NCBI GenBank assembly: GCA_016763135.1
Contig: JAESUI010000152.1
Coordinates: 1-23,212, forward strand
Reading direction: 5' to 3'
From: Flavobacteriales bacterium
GTDB taxonomy: Bacteria > Bacteroidota > Bacteroidia > Flavobacteriales_E > Vicingaceae
DNA: 23,212 nt
The notes beneath the pieces were generated by a model that made no database searches, was not told the DNA's origin, and was given only the letters and a program-made list of their open reading frames with translations. The translations under genes were made by a program, and so were the position numbers. Below are positions 8,744 to 17,157 of this stretch, in pieces; the stretch's first letter is position 1, and each line of letters opens with the position of its first letter.

Positions 8744-10365
8744 TTCAATTCTACCTTAATTAAAATATCTTCTTTTTTCTTTTTGTACACCTCAAAAACA
8801 AATTCATCATCAGTTGTTGAGATGATTCGTGATAAAGCAAATTGATATATCTTTAAGCCTTTAACTACTCGATAGTCGAACAAAGAAATTTTACTTGTTT
8901 CACCAGTGTTATAATTAATCTTATAAGCAGTTAAAAATTTACCCCCACGAGCAGGAACATCAACTAAATCTAATTCTAAGTTTCTAATGTTATCCCGGTA
9001 AATTAAATACAAGTCATCTTTACCCTCAACTAACTTAAATGAACTCAACCCATTGGTTTGCCTTTTTGCCATTTTTTTCATGTAAGCTAACGAACCGTCT
9101 TTATTGATTTTTGTAATTAACACATCGTTATAATGATAGGTTGTAGTTGTTCTTGTATTCCCTTTAGAATCAGTATAAGTATGTGTTGTTATGTAAAACT
9201 GCTCTCCTATCAGTACAATACTTCCATCACTATGAATAAAAAATGTTTTAGGATCAAGATTAGATAAAGCTACTCCGCCTTCTTTTTCCTTCTCTTTTTT
9301 CTTTGATTTTTTTACTGCTTTTTCTCGTCTATTTTGATTGATAATTTCTAGAGGAATATCATAATAATCAATTCTAAAAGCATCATCTCCTTTAGTTAAG
9401 TTGAACTTAAAAACACCGTTTACATCACTAAAATCGTTGCCCTTTTTACCTCCAGAAGAATAATAACCAGCAGATATAATTCTACCATCTCCAGCTTCAA
9501 ACAACCTTAAGCTGCTAATGTGTTTACCCGACTCTAATTCTATTTTCTTTTGTGAAAAAACTCCATCAGCAGAAACTGTCATTATTTCTATGTCATAATT
9601 TATTTCTTTTTTATCATAGCCAACTGTTTTCTTTGTAACATTATTTTTAGTTGAATTATCACGATATACCTTAGCTGCTATATAGAAATCACCCGAATTA
9701 TCTACCGCATAATCTAAATTATTCATCTTTTTTTCAGTGTAAGGCATCTCCACTTCACTACCATGCAACAACTCAATATTTCCATCAAATACCTTGTAAC
9801 CAATTACATCTTTATTCTTAGAGTCCTTTTTTGTTTTAGGTTTTCTCCTGTACTGAATCAATAATTTACTCTCATCAAAAGAAGTGTAGAAATCATACTT
9901 GTTATATACTCTATAATTCATTGAGGTGCCTGCCACTTTACCATCTACTTCTAAAATTAGTTTTGGAGCATCTTTAAAGGATGCATTTTCAACATCAAAT
10001 TCTCTAACAAAAAGTTGCTCTACTCCTCTTGGTTTATCCCACACTGAGAAAAATAAAAATATCCTGTCATTTAATTTTATAATACTTTCCTGCACAAACC
10101 ATTTAGGAAAGTCATCATATATCTTTAGTTTTTCTAAAGTTAACTTATTACTGCTGTATGTTTGTAGTGTGTAAGTTACACCTCCTCTTCTATCCCTAAC
10201 TTTTACTCCTAATATTAAATCCTTATACCTGAAATACTGCTTTGAACTTGCATCTACAACAGGGTAAGGAATTCCAATTTGTATTTTCTCATTAGATATT
10301 TCTTCTTGCCCAAAAAAAAGCTGAGCAATAAAAAGCAAGGTAATGAATAAGACTATTTTCTTCAT
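8740..10365 (-). CDS. Secreted protein of unknown function, paralog A of three, first gene of the unit
   Basis: 541 residues from the ATG at 10365. The frame also has an upstream TTG at 10371, but the ATG gives an N terminus (MKK, hydrophobic core, FFGQ) that matches both sister proteins, so I prefer it. The body carries the same blocks as copies B and C: VEMPY, DNSGDFYIAAKVY, GRIISAGYYS, DGSIVLIGEQ, YNDVLITKINKDGSLAYM and KDDLYLIYRD. It lacks the RxxFxGLxKRG stretch found in the other two. A lysine/glutamate run (KKSKKKEKEKE) near residue 355 is a probable exposed loop. The upstream gap to the FAD oxidoreductase stop is only about 70 bp and holds no convincing promoter, so readthrough from the pigment genes is possible. 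Function unknown; propeller-like fold inferred. Confidence 0.72.
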   Translation of the reverse strand: MKKIVLFITLLFIAQLFFGQEEISNEKIQIGIPYPVVDASSKQYFRYKDLILGVKVRDRRGGVTYTLQTYSSNKLTLEKLKIYDDFPKWFVQESIIKLNDRIFLFFSVWDKPRGVEQLFVREFDVENASFKDAPKLILEVDGKVAGTSMNYRVYNKYDFYTSFDESKLLIQYRRKPKTKKDSKNKDVIGYKVFDGNIELLHGSEVEMPYTEKKMNNLDYAVDNSGDFYIAAKVYRDNSTKNNVTKKTVGYDKKEINYDIEIMTVSADGVFSQKKIELESGKHISSLRLFEAGDGRIISAGYYSSGGKKGNDFSDVNGVFKFNLTKGDDAFRIDYYDIPLEIINQNRREKAVKKSKKKEKEKEGGVALSNLDPKTFFIHSDGSIVLIGEQFYITTHTYTDSKGNTRTTTTYHYNDVLITKINKDGSLAYMKKMAKRQTNGLSSFKLVEGKDDLYLIYRDNIRNLELDLVDVPARGGKFLTAYKINYNTGETSKISLFDYRVVKGLKIYQFALSRIISTTDDEFVFEVYKKKKEDILIKVELK

Positions 10366-10434
10366 AATCAAACTGTTTAAGTCTGAACAATATAAGAAGA
10401 TTGAAAGAAATAAAAAATGATGTACTACAGAGGC

Positions 10435-11961
10435 TTAACTATTTCTAACCTTATCAATCAGTTTATGCTTATCCACATAGTTAAAACAAGTTACAAAAGC
10501 ACCAATAGTAGCTCCTAAAACACCATGTAGTATAATGTTTTGACCAGTAAGTGAAAGATTTTTAATCCTTGTTTTTGGGTTTATAACTGAACGCATAGGT
10601 TCGTTACTGTCTTTTACAATTCCATAAAGCGAGCCCGTTTTATCACCAATATAATCTCTAAAGGTTAATGGAGTTGTGCTATGTACAGATACTATTTTTT
10701 CTCTAATATTAGGGTCCGTTTTTTCTAACTCCTGTATTAGTTTATCTTCTTTAGCACGTTTAAATGCTTCATATTCTCCCCCCCTTACTCCTTTTTCTGC
10801 AACAGTGTTAAATGTACCACCCCATTGTTCTACTTCTTCATAATCCATGTAAGCCATAACAGTTACACAATCTGCATATTCATCACTTTTAGAAGTTGCT
10901 GGTGTACAAATAAAAACTCCTTTAGGCCAATTTTCTTGTGTGTAATCAATACCACCCCAAACATCATCATCGTTAATTTGATAAGTGTTATAATTCATAT
11001 ACTTAAAGGTATTCTCCTTTAAAACAATATGAATTATAAATGAAGATTTTGTATTACGTAGTGCTTTAACCCTTCTTACATAAGGCTTTAAAAATCTCTT
11101 TTCCCCAAATATATCAATGGTGACAACAGGATGAACGTTAGAAATAAAGTTCTTTCCTTTTACCGTTTCTCCATTACTCAGTACTACTTCTTTAATTTTT
11201 CCATCTTCATGAAAATTAGCACTTGTCACTATTTTTCTTTTCAATATCTCCCCTCCAAAAGCTCTTATGGCTTTACTTAAATGTATAGATATTTGAGACC
11301 CTCCATCTTTTAATCGATAAGCTCCTGTTAAGTAACTATTCATAATTAGGGCATGAATAAACCAAGGTGTTGTTTCTTTCTCTCCCGCATAAAGTGCATT
11401 AGAACCTGCTAACACATTTTGTAATAATGTGTTTGAAGTAATAGAAGCAATAACATCATAAGCATTTAAACTGAGCATATTAATATCTCCGAAAAGATTG
11501 TCCTTAGTAATTGATTTAAGGTTGTACAATGGGAAATCATCACAAAGAGATTTAATTTTATCACAATACTTTTCAATTCCAACTCTTTCTTCTGGAAAAT
11601 CAGCAACTAAGGTTTCTATAAACCTTTCATAACCTTGAGCATGCTTAAATTCTTTTCCATTAATCCGTATTAAATCGAAACAATCTTCATCCATTCGTTT
11701 CCATTTTAAACTATCTCGCATTCCGAAATACTTAAAAAACTGATCTAAATTTTCTCCCTCATTAAGACTTCCTATGTAATGAACTCCAGTATCGAAAATA
11801 CTTTTATCCCTACTAAATACTTGTAGGTTACCTCCTATTTGATGGTTTTTTTCGAGCACAACAACACTATGTCCTTCCTCTGCCAAAATGTAAGCACACT
11901 CTAAGCCTCCAAGTCCACTCCCAATAATTACAAAGTCATATTCTTTATCTTCTAAAGCCAT
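10435..11961 (-). CDS. FAD/NAD(P)-dependent oxidoreductase, CrtI/RetSat-like
   Basis: 508 residues. The N terminus has the dinucleotide-binding loop GSGLGG (14-19) and an acidic residue at the end of the second strand (VVLEK), followed by a QIGGN segment, as in the phytoene desaturase / carotenoid isomerase / retinol saturase group. The C terminus has the companion FAD-contact region (LSLTGQNIILHGVLG). The length fits the family. Relatives desaturate, saturate or isomerise conjugated polyenes, so in this locus the enzyme may act on the aryl-polyene chain; the exact reaction cannot be told from sequence. Its ATG directly follows the TAA of the MMPL/acyltransferase/methyltransferase gene with no spacer, indicating coupled expression and a joint role. 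No signal peptide, so it should be cytoplasmic or peripheral. Confidence 0.85.
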   Translation of the reverse strand: MALEDKEYDFVIIGSGLGGLECAYILAEEGHSVVVLEKNHQIGGNLQVFSRDKSIFDTGVHYIGSLNEGENLDQFFKYFGMRDSLKWKRMDEDCFDLIRINGKEFKHAQGYERFIETLVADFPEERVGIEKYCDKIKSLCDDFPLYNLKSITKDNLFGDINMLSLNAYDVIASITSNTLLQNVLAGSNALYAGEKETTPWFIHALIMNSYLTGAYRLKDGGSQISIHLSKAIRAFGGEILKRKIVTSANFHEDGKIKEVVLSNGETVKGKNFISNVHPVVTIDIFGEKRFLKPYVRRVKALRNTKSSFIIHIVLKENTFKYMNYNTYQINDDDVWGGIDYTQENWPKGVFICTPATSKSDEYADCVTVMAYMDYEEVEQWGGTFNTVAEKGVRGGEYEAFKRAKEDKLIQELEKTDPNIREKIVSVHSTTPLTFRDYIGDKTGSLYGIVKDSNEPMRSVINPKTRIKNLSLTGQNIILHGVLGATIGAFVTCFNYVDKHKLIDKVRNS

Positions 11962-14679
11962 TTATTGTTTCTTCAAAATAAACAGCACGTTAGAAGTTTT
12001 ACTCGATTGCTCTTCCATTTGTACTGATAAGTTATACTGCTTTGCAAAATTGCAAATATATTCTGATGAAAAGAAATGGAAACTCTCTTCTTTTTTATTG
12101 AAGCCTAATAATTTAGTCGAATACAATTCTGTTTTTTGTGTTTTCTCATGTCTTTCTTTAAAATCAGTGATCCCGTCTCTGATTAGTATTATCCCTTTAT
12201 CAGCTATAGAATTCGCACATTTCTCTAATAATTTTAGCTGCTTTTCTTCTGAAAAATAATGCAACACATCATTTAATAATATCGCATCATACTGTACAAA
12301 ATCATGTGTAATAATATCAACCTGATTAAAAGTTAAGTTTTCCGTTTTATCAAATCCATTATTAGCGATACTAATTTTTTCTTCATCGTAATCAACCCCT
12401 AATATTTCTCTACTCTCATCTTTATAATGTAAAAAATAGGACAAATAGCCGTAGCCACAGCCAATATCCATTATTTTAGTTTTTCCTTTTAGAAGCCTAT
12501 TGTAATGTTCGTAATTCTTATACTCAAATTTCCATTTTATTTTTAAATACCATTCTAAAAATGGCCCTTTGTAAACATAGATAGCGAAAACACGCGGAAA
12601 TAATCCTTTACCATTTTCTTGTTCTTCTTTAAATTTGAGATACTCTTCTTTAAAGTGTTTAGAAATGGATTTGGTTCTTTTTCCAAAAGTATCTCCCCAG
12701 GTTAAGTCATCTGCCTTTATTCTTGGTAAAAGCTTTAAATTAATATTTCCTTTTTTTACAAAATACTCTGTTTTAGGCAACACGTAAGACGCTCCATGAA
12801 TTAAAAGAGGCGTAATATCTAGATTCAATTCTTTTGCTAAAAAGAATGCACCTTTATGAAACCTTCTAATCTTATCATCTTTGGATCGAGAGCCTTCTGG
12901 AAATATCATTATTGAATAACCAGCACCAATCCTATCTTTTATCATGGCTAAATTTTCTTCAGGACTATTTCCTACATAAATATATCCCGCGTATCTAACT
13001 AAAGGTCCAAACAACATTGATTTATATACCCAGTCTTTTACCACTATAATAATTTTTGGATGTACCAATAAAACCATTAAAATATCTAAGAATGATGTAT
13101 GATTGGTAATTATAATTGAGGGTTTAGTTAAATCTAAATGTTCCCGATTAATACTTTTTTTAATATGTAATGATGAGTACATCATAAACCAAGAAGAATA
13201 TGAAAGTACCGAATTAAGGAAGTAACGTTTACTCTTTTTTGGTGCTGGAAAAACATACAATACAGCTAAAACAATATAAGCATGCAAGCAACCCAATACA
13301 AAAAATGAAAACTCAAAAACAGAGATAAGAAAAGCAAAAAGAGTCAAAGGTGTTTTCTTTTTGTCAATTCTATTCTGAATAAATAAATCAAACAAAAATG
13401 GTTGTATAATAATTGAAACCAATAGCACACATAAAATCCCTAAAACACTTATTACTGAAACAGAGTGTATTGCAGGATGTTTCGCAAAAAACAATACACC
13501 TGTACCAACCATAGTCGTTAGGGCCGAAAGTACTATGGCCATATTATAAGACCCTAACGTATTTTTCTTGTGTTTATATTTGTGGAGCAACCCGTCTGTA
13601 ACGAAAATGCTAAAATCGTCTCCTAAGCCAAAAATAAATGTGGCAATTACAATGTTTACAAAATTAAATTTAAGACCAAACATTCCCGCTATTCCTAAAA
13701 TCCATACCCAACTAATAACCATTGGTATAAAAGTGAACAGTGCCATTTCTATTCTTCCATAAATGACTAATAAACTAAAGAACACCAGTAATGAAGAAAC
13801 TAACAGTATGAAGTTAAAATCATCCTTTACTGTTGTTAATAGCTCTGTTGCAACTTCAGCCCTATTAAATGCTGATACTCCAGAGATTTTAGTCAACTCG
13901 TACTGAACCTCATTAATTAAATCCTTGTTAACTACTACAGTTGTAATAAATGTAGTTTTATCATCCCTTTTATTGATAAAATCAGTCAACCCTAGTTCTT
14001 TATACAACTCTTTATTATTAGATGATTGATAAGAATCAGTAGCTATCCATTTTTTAAATTCAGTAAAAGCTTCTTCACTAAATCCCAAACTATCTGAAGC
14101 ATCATTAAACGCTCTAAGGAAGCTCTCATTATATTTCAACCAATACATTTTCCAATGTTGGTATCGATAATTAGCTATAGTATCTGGAATAATAAATTGA
14201 CTAGTTGAAAAAGATGATTTTATTTTCTCATTAGATTCAAATTCTTTTATTTTTTCATACAATTTAAAATTGGCAAGATTAGCTTCCTTATAACTATCTG
14301 CTTCTGCAAAGAGATATAGTTTCTTTTCCAGTTCTGGGTTTATTCCCATCAACTTGTTTTCTTGCTCTTTTAAATCTTGACTGTGAAAACTGAGATTGTC
14401 TAAATTCCCATCAAACTGAACATCTGATGCGAAAAAAGCAAATACTCCAGTCAGTACAACAACAGCTGGAACAAATAGCTTTCTGTATTTATTAGGAATT
14501 ACAATATTAAGACTAAGGGTTCTGTCATTTACAGCTGCATATTTAAATCTAAAAAGCTTAAGAATAATAGGTAGGCCAGGTAATGTGAAAAAAGCCGCTC
14601 CTGTTAAACTTAATGCTGCAAATAAGCCAAAGTCTTGTAACACTTTAGAGTTAGTAAATTGTAAAGCTGCAAATGCCAT
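11962..14679 (-). CDS. C-terminal part of MMPL transporter / lysophospholipid acyltransferase / SAM methyltransferase (frame-split)
   Basis: 905 residues counted from the first ATG in this frame, but that ATG is internal: homologous sequence in the same frame continues upstream to the A7 run at 14764-14770. In order, the protein holds the last helices of the first MMPL (RND-type) half, a second periplasmic loop, the second helix bundle (residues about 285-430), and a PlsC-type acyltransferase with the NHTSFLD box (526-532) and FPEGSRS. A Rossmann methyltransferase follows, with DIGCGYG from Asp738 and GVDYD after it. This trifunctional order is known from flexirubin-type loci in Bacteroidota and implies export of a lipid-like product together with acylation and methylation. 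Alone, this fragment lacks the first transmembrane helices. Joined to the frame at 14700-15782 it gives a 1273-residue protein of the expected layout. Confidence 0.85.
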   Translation of the reverse strand: MAFAALQFTNSKVLQDFGLFAALSLTGAAFFTLPGLPIILKLFRFKYAAVNDRTLSLNIVIPNKYRKLFVPAVVVLTGVFAFFASDVQFDGNLDNLSFHSQDLKEQENKLMGINPELEKKLYLFAEADSYKEANLANFKLYEKIKEFESNEKIKSSFSTSQFIIPDTIANYRYQHWKMYWLKYNESFLRAFNDASDSLGFSEEAFTEFKKWIATDSYQSSNNKELYKELGLTDFINKRDDKTTFITTVVVNKDLINEVQYELTKISGVSAFNRAEVATELLTTVKDDFNFILLVSSLLVFFSLLVIYGRIEMALFTFIPMVISWVWILGIAGMFGLKFNFVNIVIATFIFGLGDDFSIFVTDGLLHKYKHKKNTLGSYNMAIVLSALTTMVGTGVLFFAKHPAIHSVSVISVLGILCVLLVSIIIQPFLFDLFIQNRIDKKKTPLTLFAFLISVFEFSFFVLGCLHAYIVLAVLYVFPAPKKSKRYFLNSVLSYSSWFMMYSSLHIKKSINREHLDLTKPSIIITNHTSFLDILMVLLVHPKIIIVVKDWVYKSMLFGPLVRYAGYIYVGNSPEENLAMIKDRIGAGYSIMIFPEGSRSKDDKIRRFHKGAFFLAKELNLDITPLLIHGASYVLPKTEYFVKKGNINLKLLPRIKADDLTWGDTFGKRTKSISKHFKEEYLKFKEEQENGKGLFPRVFAIYVYKGPFLEWYLKIKWKFEYKNYEHYNRLLKGKTKIMDIGCGYGYLSYFLHYKDESREILGVDYDEEKISIANNGFDKTENLTFNQVDIITHDFVQYDAILLNDVLHYFSEEKQLKLLEKCANSIADKGIILIRDGITDFKERHEKTQKTELYSTKLLGFNKKEESFHFFSSEYICNFAKQYNLSVQMEEQSSKTSNVLFILKKQ

Positions 14680-14699
14680 TATTGTTGTAAACCCGCCTG

Positions 14700-15782
14700 T
14701 TAATAATGGCGCTGATAATTCTTTAATGGTTTTTGATATTGATTTTGTATGTTGTAAATGAGTAAAAAAATGAAAGAATAATCTAAGATAATCCCAAAAA
14801 CAACTGCTCCAGTAGCAATAGATATTCCTGAAATTTCATTTTTAAAATAGCCCATCATTCCTAAAGCAAATGCAGCTCCAAAAACTAACGGTAACATAAA
14901 ATATAATGGAATTAATATTTTTCGATAAAAAATGAAAAGAATTAGCAGAATAATAATTAGGGTGATAATTAATGTCAGAAAAGTATCTTTCTTAACTTGT
15001 ATTCCATTCTCTGCTCCTATCTGAAAAGTTCCAAAATAACCAAACTGCTGTTTTGAATAATGCTTATTCCAATTTTCTTTAAGTTCATTTAACGAATTAT
15101 ACAGCTCTATATTTTTTTTATTATCAGTAGCATTAAATACTGTTTTAGCAGTAATCAATAGTTGTTTTTTATCTTCAGAGAAAATAAAACCATCTTCTAC
15201 GTTAAGATTAGATATGTTACTCTTTTCATTCAATGATTTAAAAAAATCACCAGAAATAGAAATAGGATCTTTAAGAATAAAGTCTCTAAACATAAAACCA
15301 CCAGGAGCCAGTAAATTTCGCTGAGCATTGGATAGATGAGTACTTACTGAATCTTTACTAATTTTATTATCAATGCCTTTATAATATGGCTCATCAATAA
15401 AAGCAGGGAAATTATTATAGAAATAATCAAATACTTTAACCTCTAAATTAGGACGTTCTATAGTTATATCTTTTAAATAGCTATTTGTATATTTATTTAA
15501 AGAGTCTGAAAGGTTAGCTGTTAATTCTAATAATTCTTCTGAATCAACTTCTTCAACATCTAATGTGAAAACAACTTGATTAGTAAGCTCTCCCTGATCT
15601 ATTAACTTACTAAATTTGGAAAATGAATTCCCTTTTGGTAACATAGAGAATATACTCTCATTTATGTTAATTTGAAATATACCTATAACGAATACACCTA
15701 AAAATGCTATAAGAACAAATACAAACAGTATGCTTCTCTTGTAAAAGAAATTAATAATGTTGTTTATAAGGTTAGAAAGCAT
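14700..15782 (-). CDS. N-terminal part of the same MMPL-family transporter (frame-split)
   Basis: 360 residues. A first transmembrane helix (about 15-36) is followed by a periplasmic loop to about residue 270, then helices through SGISIATGAVVFG and LDYSFIF, the usual order of an MMPL/RND half. After the T7 run at residues about 338-340 the frame leaves homologous sequence and ends in about 20 unrelated residues (IQNQYQKPLKNYQRHY) before TAA. In the -1 frame the same bases encode THLQHTKSISKTIKELSAP, which leads straight into the downstream frame. So this is not a separate gene but the 5' part of one trifunctional gene spanning 11962-15782. As it stands it would make a half transporter with no acyltransferase or methyltransferase. 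The start ATG at 15782 lies just after the palindrome at 15799-15826. Confidence 0.85.
   Translation of the reverse strand: MLSNLINNIINFFYKRSILFVFVLIAFLGVFVIGIFQININESIFSMLPKGNSFSKFSKLIDQGELTNQVVFTLDVEEVDSEELLELTANLSDSLNKYTNSYLKDITIERPNLEVKVFDYFYNNFPAFIDEPYYKGIDNKISKDSVSTHLSNAQRNLLAPGGFMFRDFILKDPISISGDFFKSLNEKSNISNLNVEDGFIFSEDKKQLLITAKTVFNATDNKKNIELYNSLNELKENWNKHYSKQQFGYFGTFQIGAENGIQVKKDTFLTLIITLIIILLILFIFYRKILIPLYFMLPLVFGAAFALGMMGYFKNEISGISIATGAVVFGIILDYSFIFLLIYNIQNQYQKPLKNYQRHY
14763..14769 (-). other. Frameshift point with slippery heptamer T-TTT-TTA
   Basis: On the minus strand the upstream frame reads ATT TTT TTA, so the bases form an in-phase T TTT TTA heptamer, the classic -1 slippery pattern. 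A -1 slip joins residue 340 of the upstream frame to the downstream frame and yields an uninterrupted 1273-residue protein. One extra T in the run would do the same. I see no strong stem or pseudoknot 5-9 bases after it; the nearest short stem (CGCC/GGCG) is about 50 bases away. Possible causes are a sequencing or assembly error in the homopolymer, a real one-base deletion, phase variation or programmed frameshifting. The sequence does not decide between them. Confidence 0.8.
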
Positions 15783-15790
15783 TCGTTTAA

Positions 15791-15826
15791 AATAAAAAAA
15801 TCAAACAAAGATATCTTTGTTTGATT
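15791..15826 (-). terminator. Hairpin terminator after the DUF4249 gene
   Basis: A perfect 28-bp palindrome (15799-15826, inner arms TCAAACAAAG / CTTTGTTTGA around ATAT) is followed on the minus strand by seven T. That is the form of an intrinsic terminator for the minus-strand gene ending at 15904. The centre also reads TATCTTTG on both strands, which matches the Bacteroidota -7 consensus TAnnTTTG, so a promoter for the gene starting at 15782 may overlap it. No clear -33 TTG was found, so the terminator reading is favoured. Confidence 0.72.
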
Positions 15827-15903
15827 AAAAATAGATTATTTTCTTATTCTTTAATGCGAAAAACAATACTCTACACATCCCAGCAATAAGATAGGATGTT
15901 TTA

Positions 15904-17019
15904 TTATGGTAATTGATTACACTTGTATCCAGATGTTGGGCTAGTCCCAAAACAAAATCCAAGGTTTTGTAGACTTCTTAGTTTACCTATAGTTGAAGGA
16001 CTTAAATTAACGTTCCCTGTCAACGGATCAATAGTAGACTGCCACAATATTTTTTCTCTAGAAGAGAATATACCTAACCCTCCATCAATATTAGTGTATT
16101 TTGGTTTATCTTGATTAACCGTATTAGAAGGTGCACTAACCAACATATATGTATTTAGCTCCGTTCCAGCGACATTAAACACCATAGAAATATTTGCCAA
16201 TTCTCGATGAGAGAAAAATGAAATATTATTCATATTAACTACACCATTTTCTATATTACCAAAAAATGTTTCCCCATCTAATTTCCAAACTAAAGTTTCT
16301 TCCCCTTGAGATGAAATTGTTATAACTTCACCAAGAGACATTTCTACACTTTTTGCAACAGGAGACAAACCACTAGCAGTAGTATAATGCTCTACATAAT
16401 TAAATATTAATGAAGCACCAACTCTCCCTATATCTTTTTTGGATATTACTGTTATCTCTCTATCATTAGAATTTCCAATGCCTGGATTTGGATCTCCAAT
16501 CCAAAATGATATTTTTTGATTCACTGCTGGTGTAGAAATTACTATACTTTTTACAATTTCAGTTTCAGAAGTTATTTCTTTATTTAAACTTGTATTAATA
16601 ATTATCAATTTATAGGTACTATATCTCTTTATTACAGGCTCTACAAATTTATACAAGACATTAGTACTACTATCAAATATACCTGGATCTTTAGGTATCT
16701 CATTAACCGTTCTAATCAGTTTACCATTTCCGGTTGAATAAGTATCTCCTTTAGTTCCATTCTCTGAATATTCTTCAACGGTTATATCTAATTCACCATC
16801 TGCATAATTAAAATTATTTGCATCAGCAGCTAAATCTAGGGCATTCGCATCCCCTAAAAAGGCTTTATTTATTTTTATATAATGGACTGTATCTGATGGA
16901 CTAATAACAGCATAAACAACTGGTATGTCCTTATATTCAGCATTCACATCAATATCCGTTTCGCACGAAACAAACCCTATCAAGATTAATAAAAGTGCTG
17001 CAAAAAGTGATTTATTCAT
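15904..17019 (-). CDS. DUF4249 family lipoprotein
   Basis: 371 residues. The N terminus is a lipoprotein signal: MNKS, a hydrophobic core and a lipobox ending at Cys19 (GFVSC), then Glu-Thr-Asp. It is followed by the hallmark DUF4249 opening with VVYAVISPSDTVHYIKINKAFLG, in which the protein describes its own first strands of an immunoglobulin-like beta fold. The family is confined largely to Bacteroidota, where members commonly sit beside TonB-dependent receptors; none is in this window. A surface or periplasmic lipid-anchored role is likely, with ligand unknown. The gene has its own promoter candidate at 17042-17049 and a terminator at 15791-15826, so it appears monocistronic and separate from the pigment locus downstream. 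Confidence 0.85.
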   Translation of the reverse strand: MNKSLFAALLLILIGFVSCETDIDVNAEYKDIPVVYAVISPSDTVHYIKINKAFLGDANALDLAADANNFNYADGELDITVEEYSENGTKGDTYSTGNGKLIRTVNEIPKDPGIFDSSTNVLYKFVEPVIKRYSTYKLIIINTSLNKEITSETEIVKSIVISTPAVNQKISFWIGDPNPGIGNSNDREITVISKKDIGRVGASLIFNYVEHYTTASGLSPVAKSVEMSLGEVITISSQGEETLVWKLDGETFFGNIENGVVNMNNISFFSHRELANISMVFNVAGTELNTYMLVSAPSNTVNQDKPKYTNIDGGLGIFSSREKILWQSTIDPLTGNVNLSPSTIGKLRSLQNLGFCFGTSPTSGYKCNQLP

Positions 17020-17041
17020 AATACAAATTTTAATATGTACA

Positions 17042-17049
17042 CAAAAATA
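17042..17049 (-). promoter_or_regulatory. Candidate -7 element for the DUF4249 gene
   Basis: The minus strand reads TATTTTTG, an exact TAnnTTTG match, 22 bases upstream of the ATG at 17019. That predicts a very short leader. No good TTG is seen at the -33 position, so the call rests on one element in AT-rich DNA. Confidence 0.4.
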
Positions 17050-17079
17050 TCATTTTTAATGATAAATGAACAGATTTTG

Positions 17080-17087
17080 TAGCTTTG
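17080..17087 (+). promoter_or_regulatory. Candidate -7 element for the panB unit
   Basis: TAGCTTTG matches the Bacteroidota -7 consensus TAnnTTTG exactly and lies 70 bases upstream of the panB ATG. The -33 region is not a clear TTG. The predicted leader contains a small hairpin (TACCAAT at 17103-17109 pairing with ATTGGTA at 17117-17123), whose role is unknown. Confidence 0.45.
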
Positions 17088-17157
17088 CATTCAAATAAAA
17101 TATACCAATGGTATGTATTGGTAGTAAACGGTAATATAAAATAAACGAAAGGTTAAG

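Noticed and set aside
4410..10365. Mobile element carrying the paralog-barrel unit.
   Set aside because: I found no transposase, integrase, flanking direct repeats or tRNA; base composition and codon use look like the neighbours.
4410..10365. T9SS C-terminal sorting domain on the three paralogs.
   Set aside because: The C termini end in short charged strands (such as LIKVELK) without the usual conserved sorting-domain motifs.
11962..15782. Two independent genes, a half transporter and a separate multidomain protein.
   Set aside because: The -1 frame between them encodes continuous MMPL helix sequence with nothing missing, so they are one gene with a frame change.
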